From contig CAYVHB010000035.1 of assembly GCA_964450865.1 (NCBI GenBank), positions 1 to 29,922 on the forward strand: a DNA stretch of 29,922 nucleotides. Reading direction: 5' to 3'. The translations under genes were made by a program, and so were the position numbers. The notes under the pieces were generated by a model. It was not told the origin of the DNA. It saw only the letters and a list, made by a program, of their open reading frames with translations, and searched no databases. Source of the stretch: CAYVHB01 sp964450865. GTDB lineage: Bacteria; Bacillota; Clostridia; Saccharofermentanales; UBA5734. This document shows positions 23,973 to 29,922 of this stretch, piece by piece. Position 1 is the first letter of the stretch. Each line of letters starts with the position of its first letter.

Positions 23973-24047
23973 CACGAAAGGCGCCACCCCGGAGAAATAA
24001 TGGATAGCGAGATCTTGATTGACAATGATATTTGACCGGATTGTCAC

Positions 24048-25067
24048 TCATGCTTTCCCGAAGCCGCAATTGGGATAGTGGCATGGCTTGCAGTTCCGGC
24101 ACAGTCCGCCATGACCGAGTGACTTGATCTCGGATCGCGTCGGCTTCTCACCGGCCAGGATCCGGGGTACAACCAGGTCAAAAATACTGGTATCATGATA
24201 CATCACGCAGCCGGGCAAGCCTATGATCGGGACATCGCCCAGGTAAGCCAGCATAAACATCGCCCCTGGCAAGACCGGGGCACCGTAGGTGACGATTTCG
24301 GCTCCCGCCCGGCGAATGCTGGCCGGGGTCCGGTCATCCGGATCAACCGACATGCCGCCAGTTACCGCGATCAGGTCGACGCTTTCTGCTATTAAAGCCT
24401 GGATGGCGCCGACAATGCGGGCCTCTTCATCAGAGGCCAGGATCTGGCGCACGATGGTGCTGCCCAGCGCCTTGAATTTCTGTTCCAGGACGGGTCCGAA
24501 GCGGTCCTTGATCCGGCCGGCGAAAATCTCGCTGCCGGTTGTGACCAGGCCGACCTTGAATGACCGGAGCGGTTTGACATCAATCAGGACCGTTTGCCGG
24601 AGCAGCTGCTCGGCGGTGATGATCACCTGTTCTTTGACCACCAGCGGAATCACGCGCGTCCCGCCAACTTTCTGGCCCTGGCTGACCAGCTGATTGGTGT
24701 GCAGCGTGGCAAACATGATTTCTTCAACATCATTCAACTGGGTCAGCACTGTACGATCAACCTTGAGCAGGCCATCCCGGCCAGCCAGGAGATCAACCTT
24801 GCCCTCACGAATGGCGGACAGGTCGATGCCACTGCCCCGCGCTGCAGTCGCCAGGCGCTGCGCCGCGTCGTTTTCGTGCAGCATATCCGGACCCAGATCC
24901 AGGACATAAAGATTTTCCTTGCCCATGCTGAGCAGGACCGGGATATCTTCAGCCGTAATGATGTGGCCCTTTGTAAAACGGCTGCCCTTGAATTCACCGG
25001 GGATGATTTGCGTCAGGTCATGAGCCAGCGCCGTGCCAATCGCCTGCTCGACAGGAACTGTTTTCAT
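24048..25067 (-). CDS. MoeA-like molybdopterin-binding protein with cysteine-rich tail
   Basis: The 339-residue protein contains a MoCF/MogA-type molybdopterin-binding domain in its second half, with VTTGSE (about 175-180) and TGGMSVDPDDRTP near 245. The N-terminal half has GEFKGSRFTKGHII and other segments not found in classic MoeA. The C-terminus has four cysteines in C-x2-C-x2-C-x4-C spacing (Cys323, 326, 329, 334), ending CGFGKA, likely a metal or Fe-S site. As I recall it, the family occurs next to selenium-dependent hydroxylase maturation genes. It is the last gene of the selD-yedF-yqeB-csd-DUF3343 run, 144 bp after DUF3343. AAAGGAA precedes the ATG. A role in inserting or modifying the cofactor is inferred. 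Confidence 0.88.
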   Translation of the reverse strand: MKTVPVEQAIGTALAHDLTQIIPGEFKGSRFTKGHIITAEDIPVLLSMGKENLYVLDLGPDMLHENDAAQRLATAARGSGIDLSAIREGKVDLLAGRDGLLKVDRTVLTQLNDVEEIMFATLHTNQLVSQGQKVGGTRVIPLVVKEQVIITAEQLLRQTVLIDVKPLRSFKVGLVTTGSEIFAGRIKDRFGPVLEQKFKALGSTIVRQILASDEEARIVGAIQALIAESVDLIAVTGGMSVDPDDRTPASIRRAGAEIVTYGAPVLPGAMFMLAYLGDVPIIGLPGCVMYHDTSIFDLVVPRILAGEKPTRSEIKSLGHGGLCRNCKPCHYPNCGFGKA

Positions 25068-25211
25068 TTTTCTATTCCTTTTTTCAATTTATTGCTAACA
25101 TATAGTCACTTTTTATTAAGTCCAGATCATTCCCTTTTAATAAAACCGATCCAGGGGCCTGGCATCTGATCATCAGAGTCGAGCCAGGGCGGCTCAAGTT
25201 TCCCGGCCTCT
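25068..25211. other. AT-rich gap upstream of the MoeA-like gene
   Basis: The 144-bp gap holds a small CCAGGCCCCTGG palindrome followed on the minus strand by TTTTATT, a weak terminator candidate after DUF3343. A possible minus-strand promoter (TGGACT, 16 nt, TATGTT) lies near the gene. The MoeA-like gene may have its own promoter. Confidence 0.35.
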
Positions 25212-25448
25212 TCAAACCTCAATTTCCAGGAGCTGCCCGATTTGCAGCCCCTGATCAGCGATCAGCTGCTCCAGGACGGTCCGGTTTTCGGGTATTTCAC
25301 GCCAGGCCAGGCCGCAGCCGGCATGGATCACCGGGGGCAACGGGATCAGGCGTCCAGCCAGGCCACACGCCCGGCCGGACTGTTCAAAAGCGAGGGCATC
25401 ATGCGTGGATTGGAAGGTCACCAGGATCGCGGGCGTTTTGGGTCTCAT
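25212..25448 (-). CDS. DUF3343 protein
   Basis: This 78-residue protein belongs to DUF3343, short proteins found next to cysteine-desulfurase and selenium-metabolism genes; they are suspected to take part in sulfur or selenium handling, but no activity is proven. The start ATG 25448 overlaps the csd stop in a TGATG arrangement and has AGGGAG 8 nt upstream; an ATG 6 nt earlier is only 2 nt from that site. A single cysteine lies in the conserved VIHAGCGLAW segment. Confidence 0.85.
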   Translation of the reverse strand: MRPKTPAILVTFQSTHDALAFEQSGRACGLAGRLIPLPPVIHAGCGLAWREIPENRTVLEQLIADQGLQIGQLLEIEV

Positions 25449-26614
25449 CAGCATGGCTCCCTATGCATATGCGCCAGTTCCCGGATTGCGTCAATCGCAA
25501 CCTGGACCTCACTTGCCGTATTGAAGTGAGAAAAGCTGAATCGCACCATGCCCTGGTCAACCGTGTCAAAGGCCTCGTGCAGCAGGGGGGCACAATGCGC
25601 CCCGGCGCGAGTCAGGATCCCATACATCCGGGCCAGCTGGTCGCTGACAGCCGAGGCATCCAAGTTGCCCAGATTCAGGCTGACGATGGGCAGGCGGCCA
25701 GGCTGAGCCATGTCGCCATAAAGCCTGACCTGCGGCAGGGCCTGGATGCCAGCCAGGAATTGGCGCAGCAAGGCCGTGGTTTCAGCATGGATCTGCCCGA
25801 TACCATAATCCGCCAGATAGCCCAGGGCAGCATGGAGACCGGCGATGCCATGGGCATTCAGGGTCCCCGCTTCCAGGGCAGCCGGCATATGCGCCGGATG
25901 GGTCGGCGCATAGCTTTGCTCCCCGGTGCCACCGACCTTCAGGGGCGGGATTACCAGGCCTTCACGAACACAGATGCAGCCCGTGCCCTGCGGACCCAGC
26001 AAGCTTTTGTGGCCTGAAAAACATAAAACGTCCACGCAGTCAGCCTGAAAATCAATCGGGATCAGCCCCGCGCTCTGGGCAGCATCAACGATCAGGAGCA
26101 CGCCGCGTTCCCGGCAGAACTGGCCGATGGCCCGGATGTCCAGTACATTACCCGTAACATTGGAGGCGTGGGCGCATACAACAGCCTTCGTATCTGGCCG
26201 GATCGCCGCCGCCAGGGTCGCAGGATCCACCTGGCCCGTCGCACTGCAATCAACAATCTGCATAGCCGCCCCGCGGCTGACCTGCCGGTACAAGGGCCGG
26301 AGCACACTGTTATGCTCCAGTTTTGTGGTCACGACATGGTCGCCCGGACCAATCAGGCCCTGGATCGCGATATTTAAGCTTTCCGTGGCATTAGCCGTAA
26401 AAGCCACCTGCCGGGGTGAGCCGACATTGAACAACTGCGCAATCCTGGTCCGCGTCTGGTAGACCAGCCGGGCCGTGGCCAGCGATATATCGTGGGCGCC
26501 GCGCGCGCTGTTGCCCAGCGAATTCAGGGCCGCGCAGACCGCTGCGGTGACGCAGGCCGGCTTGGGCAGACTCGTGGCGGCATGATCAAAATAGATAAAC
26601 TGCTTCTCAGTCAT
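25448..26614 (-). CDS. Class V aminotransferase: cysteine desulfurase / selenocysteine lyase-like
   Basis: The 388-residue PLP enzyme has FDHAATS at the N-terminus, EHNSVLRPL (100-108), the PLP-binding Asp177 in IVDAAQSAG, Schiff-base Lys203 in SGHKSLLGPQGTG, and the catalytic Cys341 in RAGAHCAPLLHE. It removes sulfur from cysteine or selenium from selenocysteine as a bound persulfide or perselenide. Sitting between yqeB and DUF3343 in the selD operon, it probably supplies selenium or sulfur for the hydroxylase cofactor. GGAG is found 10 nt before the ATG. Substrate preference cannot be read from the sequence. Confidence 0.93.
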   Translation of the reverse strand: MTEKQFIYFDHAATSLPKPACVTAAVCAALNSLGNSARGAHDISLATARLVYQTRTRIAQLFNVGSPRQVAFTANATESLNIAIQGLIGPGDHVVTTKLEHNSVLRPLYRQVSRGAAMQIVDCSATGQVDPATLAAAIRPDTKAVVCAHASNVTGNVLDIRAIGQFCRERGVLLIVDAAQSAGLIPIDFQADCVDVLCFSGHKSLLGPQGTGCICVREGLVIPPLKVGGTGEQSYAPTHPAHMPAALEAGTLNAHGIAGLHAALGYLADYGIGQIHAETTALLRQFLAGIQALPQVRLYGDMAQPGRLPIVSLNLGNLDASAVSDQLARMYGILTRAGAHCAPLLHEAFDTVDQGMVRFSFSHFNTASEVQVAIDAIRELAHMHREPC

Positions 26615-26637
26615 GTTTTCGAAACTCCAGCAGAGCA

Positions 26638-26749
26638 GAATGGTCGAAATGAATAGTCCGTTCCTCAGTCATCAATCCGGTATGCCGACAGGGCCGAATG
26701 GTCGCAGTGGATAGCCTTTACATCAGCCCTCCGTCCGGTACGCCGGCAG
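26638..26749. repeat. Diverged 58-bp tandem duplication
   Basis: Units 26638-26691 and 26696-26749 are similar at constant offset 58 with no gaps: both contain GAATGGTCG, ATAG, CATCA-like and CCGGTA-GCCG-CAG elements. The repeat fills the 143-bp gap between yqeB and the desulfurase gene. Confidence 0.7.
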
Positions 26750-26757
26750 CAGGATAG

Positions 26758-27591
26758 TCATGACAGGTCCCCCGTTTCTCTGCCATGTAAACGGCGTTCC
26801 AGCAGCAGGATGGCTTCGAGTACACCCCCGCCGATACACCTGGCCTTGTCTGAAATGGTCAGGCAGTTCTGCCGTTCGGATTCGCGCGGATCAATATCGG
26901 CAAGCTTGAGCCCTCTGGCAACCGGAAATCCGTCCCGGATCAGGCCCCGGATGACGCCATCCAGCGTGGCCAGGACTGGTTCAACGCCGATCGTCGCAAT
27001 GATTTCGCCAGCCTTCACAGTGTCGCCGATAGCCTTGCGCGGCCGGAATACGCCGTCAGCCGCGGCGTGGATCACGCGGGCCTGGGCTGCGCCGGCAATC
27101 AGGCCGGGGACACCCGTATCAGGCAGCGCCGCACCGCTGAAAATCAGGCGGCCCAGGTCATGGCCCCGCAAGGTCTCGATGACGACATCGACGTCTTCTC
27201 CAGCCGTAAAGCCCGGGCCAAGGGCAATGGTGATCGCGGCCATCTGGCGGCTGGTTCCGAGATTGCGTTTGGCCAGAATGGCATCGACCATGGCCAGCGG
27301 CTTGACCTGCTTGAGAACGGCAGCTTGCGGATCAACCATCATAGCGACCTTCCCGCTCTCGATCTGGACCCAGGCCGCAGCCAGATCAGGTACGAGTACG
27401 GCGGTTACATCCTCAACGGTCTTCTCACCGGCGTACACGGCTTCGGACAAGGCAACTTGCCGGCGAATGGCCAGGGGCCGGGCTATCTCCAGGACCAGCA
27501 CGGGAAAACCGGCACGGTATAACTTCTGGATCACGCCGGTGGCCAGATCTCCGCCTCCCCGGACAACAATCAATCGTTTCTGATTTATCAT
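26758..27591 (-). CDS. yqeB: YqeB-like selenium-dependent molybdenum cofactor protein
   Basis: The 277-residue protein matches the YqeB family of selenium-dependent molybdenum hydroxylase maturation proteins. It has RGGGDLATGVIQKLYRAGF at the N-terminus (Rossmann-like), LEIARPLAIRRQVALSEAV, GPGFTAGEDVDVVIETLRGHDLG in the middle and an IGGGVLEAIL segment at the end. With YqeC it marks genomes that use a labile selenium in the hydroxylase; the reaction is unproven. The ATG at 27591 is preferred, with AGGAACGG 7 nt or more upstream; in-frame starts at 27612 and 27648 are possible. It lies between yedF and the desulfurase in the same operon. Confidence 0.9.
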   Translation of the reverse strand: MINQKRLIVVRGGGDLATGVIQKLYRAGFPVLVLEIARPLAIRRQVALSEAVYAGEKTVEDVTAVLVPDLAAAWVQIESGKVAMMVDPQAAVLKQVKPLAMVDAILAKRNLGTSRQMAAITIALGPGFTAGEDVDVVIETLRGHDLGRLIFSGAALPDTGVPGLIAGAAQARVIHAAADGVFRPRKAIGDTVKAGEIIATIGVEPVLATLDGVIRGLIRDGFPVARGLKLADIDPRESERQNCLTISDKARCIGGGVLEAILLLERRLHGRETGDLS

Positions 27592-27650
27592 GGACAACCG
27601 TTCCTGATTCATCCTGGAGCCATACCAGGTGCATGGTTCCTGATCCACAA

Positions 27651-27738
27651 GCGGATCGCCTTGCCGGCCATAACCGGATCTGCAACCGGATCACCTTGCT
27701 GGCTATAGCCGGATTTATAGCCGGATCACCTTGCTGGC
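27651..27738. repeat. Three 35-bp tandem units covering the yedF 3' end
   Basis: Related units start at 27651, 27686 and 27721, each with a C-C-GGATC-CCTTGC-GGC core at a period of 35 bp. The last unit contains the final codons and stop of yedF; the other two lie beyond it. This parallels the E2 3'-end duplication. Confidence 0.75.
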
Positions 27739-28443
27739 CTCGCTTATTTTTTCGACGATGACATACATATTCGTGATGCTGCCGACCCCGATCTTTTCAG
27801 TCAGATTATAATAATTCAGGCAGGTGCCGCAGAGCAAGATTTCGACACCCTGCGCGGCCAGCAGTTTTAAATCCGCCAGCGAATCGGAGCCTTCAACCGC
27901 CAGCTTGACACCAGCATTGAAGAACAGGACCGTCTGTGGCAAATTCTTCTGCTCGGTCAAGGCGTAGATAAACCCCTTGATCAGGATCCGCCCCAGTTTT
28001 TCGTCCCCATCACCCAATTTGTCAGAGGCAACCACAACCACTTCATGAGGCGCCGGACGCCCAGGCTGATTGATGGTGCCGGCGGATATGGATTGCGGTC
28101 GATTGGCGCTGGACTCGGGGGGGTGGAATGAGGCTGGGTCGGCGCCAGCAGCGGCGGGTGGTTGGAACAAGGGCTGTGCAGCATCCGGCTGTGCAGCGCT
28201 GGCCGGCTGGCCGGACTGGCCGGACTGGACAGTCAGGGTCACGACATAGTGCTCATCGCTTATTTTCGCAAAGGACGCGGCTAATCGCATCTGCCCGGCC
28301 ATCTTGACGAGATTCTGAACCGCGATGAAATTGTCAACCGCCACGTCGATCGACTCCCCGTCCTGCATAACAGCCAGCTTTTTCCGGGTCTCGACCACAG
28401 GCATGGGACAGGCTTGGCTCCGGCAATTCAGTTGATATTTCAC
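27715..28443 (-). CDS. yedF: YedF: sulfurtransferase-like selenium metabolism protein
   Basis: The 242-residue protein joins a TusA-like N-terminal domain with ACPMPVVETRKKL (Cys12; another at Cys7) to a C-terminal DsrE-like domain with CGTCLNYY (Cys205, Cys208). This is the layout of the YedF family found with selD in genomes that use selenium. It may carry selenium or sulfur as a perselenide; this is not demonstrated. Residues about 73-134 are a long linker rich in Ala, Pro, Gln and Ser. I start it at GTG 28443 because AAAGGAGA lies 7 nt upstream. It is the second gene after selD. Confidence 0.92.
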   Translation of the reverse strand: MKYQLNCRSQACPMPVVETRKKLAVMQDGESIDVAVDNFIAVQNLVKMAGQMRLAASFAKISDEHYVVTLTVQSGQSGQPASAAQPDAAQPLFQPPAAAGADPASFHPPESSANRPQSISAGTINQPGRPAPHEVVVVASDKLGDGDEKLGRILIKGFIYALTEQKNLPQTVLFFNAGVKLAVEGSDSLADLKLLAAQGVEILLCGTCLNYYNLTEKIGVGSITNMYVIVEKISEASKVIRL

Positions 28444-28559
28444 CAGTTGGTCTCCTTTCACAATCGGCAATGCTGAGCGGACACTTTTATATGGGCAATT
28501 CTATCGTCAACGATGCTTAACAGTTGACCTGTTTCAGACAATTTCACACCGATCATACC

Positions 28560-29777
28560 CTAGCAAACGACAATCGGTTTGTCCCTGGTCGCGATGATTG
28601 AACCGACAATGGCACAAGGCAGGCCCAATTGCTCAATTTCGGCCAGGGCGGCGGGTGCATCTTCAGCCGCGAGACTGACCAGCAATCCGCCGGAAGTCTG
28701 GGGATCGAAAAGGATTTCCTGCATCGAAAATGGCACCTGGGCGAAGCGAACGAATGGCGCAAACTGATTGCGATTGCGCTGGGCTGCTGCCGTCAGCAGG
28801 AAATGGTTGGCGTATTGGGCAGCTTCGCGAATAAAGGGTATCTGCATGGAGTCGATCAGTGCGCCAGGCCGGTCGTCTGCTGACTGCACCGGGCGCTGGT
28901 CACCCTCCCGTGGCGCGCCGCGCTGGTTGCCTGCCGGCTGCGCGCCGCAATGATCGCCACGCGGGGGCGCGCCGCATTGATCGCCACCCGGGGGCGCGCC
29001 GCTTCGATCACCCTCAGGGTTTGCATCATCCGGGGCGCTTGCCGGCTCTGCCGTACACGGATCGCCCACCATTTCATACAAATGTCCGAGAAAACCAAAT
29101 CCTGTTACATCCGTGCAACCGTGTACCCTGTATTTGCGGATGATGGCTGCAGCATACTTGTTGAGCATTGTCATGGATTGCACAGCCTGGTCCATGGCCG
29201 CGGCCGACGCCTCACCGGCCCGGCATGCCGTGCAGATGATACCGACGCCGAGTGGTTTGGTCAGGATCAGCTGATCGCCGATCTGACAGCCATGATTGGT
29301 CAGTATCCGTTGCGGATGGATGACACCGGTCACGGACAGACCGTATTTGACATCGGCATCGTTGATTGAATGGCCACCGGCCAGCACGCCGCCGGCTTCG
29401 CGAACTTTGTCATGACCGCCCTGTAAAATCCTGCCCAGGATGTTCAGATCCCATTGCTCGGGAAAGCAGACAATGTTCAGCGCCGTTCGCACTTCACCGC
29501 CCATGGCATAAATATCGCTCAAGGCATTCGCAGCTGCGATCTGGCCAAATATATAGGGATCGTCCACCATTGGCGGGAAAAAATCAAGGGTCATTACAAT
29601 CGCCAGTTCGTCAGTCAGGCGGTACACGGCCGCATCATCCGAATGATCGAAGCCGACCAGCAGATTCGGATCAGATCCAGCAGGCAAACGGGACAAGACC
29701 CTGGACAAAGCGCCTGGTCCAAGCTTGGCCGTACAACCGCCACCCTTGCAAAATACAATATCCGGTTCTGCAGGCAT
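28560..29777 (-). CDS. selD: Selenide, water dikinase (selenophosphate synthase) with repeat insert
   Basis: This enzyme makes selenophosphate from selenide and ATP. The active-site Cys15 and Lys18 lie in GGGCTAKLGP, followed by GFDHSDDAAVY, TLDFFPPMVDDPYIFGQIAAANALSDIYAMGG, LAGGHSI, TDVTGFGFLGHL and DPQTSGGLL. It is a cysteine form, not a selenoprotein. At 405 residues it is about 60 longer than usual because residues about 256-309 hold tandem 9-residue repeats of the GDxxGAPPx kind, inserted after GHLYEMV. ATG 29777 has GAGGAGAT 4-6 nt upstream. It is the first gene of the selenium/cofactor operon. Confidence 0.94.
   Translation of the reverse strand: MPAEPDIVFCKGGGCTAKLGPGALSRVLSRLPAGSDPNLLVGFDHSDDAAVYRLTDELAIVMTLDFFPPMVDDPYIFGQIAAANALSDIYAMGGEVRTALNIVCFPEQWDLNILGRILQGGHDKVREAGGVLAGGHSINDADVKYGLSVTGVIHPQRILTNHGCQIGDQLILTKPLGVGIICTACRAGEASAAAMDQAVQSMTMLNKYAAAIIRKYRVHGCTDVTGFGFLGHLYEMVGDPCTAEPASAPDDANPEGDRSGAPPGGDQCGAPPRGDHCGAQPAGNQRGAPREGDQRPVQSADDRPGALIDSMQIPFIREAAQYANHFLLTAAAQRNRNQFAPFVRFAQVPFSMQEILFDPQTSGGLLVSLAAEDAPAALAEIEQLGLPCAIVGSIIATRDKPIVVC
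28851..29012. repeat. 27-bp tandem repeat inside selD
   Basis: The core GCGCGCCGC recurs at exact 27-bp steps (about 28912, 28939, 28966, 28993), encoding 9-residue units such as GDRSGAPPG, GDQCGAPPR, GDHCGAQPA and GNQRGAPRE. One or two diverged units follow. The frame is kept throughout. Confidence 0.9.
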
Positions 29778-29922
29778 CGGGATCTCCTCACCGGTGTGCG
29801 CTATTCTGCCGCAATCTTGCCATGACAACATGGAAATGAGAGCGCCTCACGCACGGCGTATTATCAATTACTCAACTTTCCCACGTTGAAATAGTGACCT
29901 GAACCTTGAAAAATCAATATAG
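29778..29922. promoter_or_regulatory. Upstream region of selD
   Basis: A possible minus-strand promoter is TTCAAC (29885-29890) with GATAAT (29860-29865) at a long 19-nt spacing. ATTATCAATTA at 29860-29870 resembles the regulon palindrome at one half only. The 5' side of the region is cut by the window edge. Confidence 0.3.

Noticed and set aside
28851..29012. Frameshift or pseudogene in selD
   Set aside because: The repeat length is a multiple of three and the frame continues into intact C-terminal motifs DPQTSGGLL, so the gene is likely functional.

Overview
The window is a compact, mostly minus-strand bacterial segment of 26 protein genes. The coding DNA is moderately GC-rich and the regulatory gaps are strikingly AT-rich. 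Strong GGAGG ribosome-binding sites, GTG/TTG starts, DUF299-type dikinase regulation and a selenium-dependent molybdenum hydroxylase (SDMH) maturation set suggest an anaerobic Firmicute (Clostridia or Negativicutes type). That assignment is inference from gene content. I saw no rRNA, tRNA, transposase or CRISPR array.

Layout. (1) 283-4825, minus: a GntR/FCD regulator, then MocA-like, YqeC-like and XdhC-like cofactor maturation genes and a lipoprotein esterase. (2) 4958-10328, minus: a complete 2-oxoacid/acetoin-type dehydrogenase operon, E1alpha-E1beta-E2-E3. (3) 10530-12398, minus: a PrpE-like metallophosphatase and a second GntR/FCD regulator with its own terminator. (4) 12612-16453, minus: a split PEP-synthase-like phosphotransferase (His-domain subunit and ATP-grasp subunit) and an HPr-kinase-like P-loop protein. 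(5) 16879-22651, minus: an MBL-fold hydrolase, a dikinase regulatory protein (DUF299), and the three subunits of a xanthine-dehydrogenase-family molybdenum hydroxylase. (6) 22971-23915, plus: a hydroxyacid/3-hydroxyacyl dehydrogenase, the only plus-strand gene. (7) 24048-29777, minus: selD, yedF, yqeB, a cysteine desulfurase/selenocysteine lyase-like gene, a DUF3343 gene and a MoeA-like molybdopterin-binding gene, arranged as one operon.

How they fit together. Blocks 1 and 7 supply activated selenium and mature the molybdenum cofactor for the hydroxylase in block 5. Blocks 2 to 6 are tied together by a palindrome, ATTATCGATAAT or close variants. It lies at or just downstream of the -10 element of readable promoters in front of E1alpha, the phosphatase, gntR2, the split dikinase, the MBL/hydroxylase genes and the dehydrogenase. 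This looks like one regulon, probably controlled by the GntR at 11700-12398. It would couple an SDMH hydroxylase to an ATP-dependent phosphotransferase with its own regulators and to a 2-oxoacid dehydrogenase. The substrate cannot be read from the sequence. I consider this the most likely undescribed system in the window.

A second theme is small diverged tandem duplications. They include repeats copying the 3' ends of the E2 and yedF genes into the adjacent gaps, a 58-bp duplication downstream of yqeB, and an in-frame 9-residue repeat inserted into SelD.
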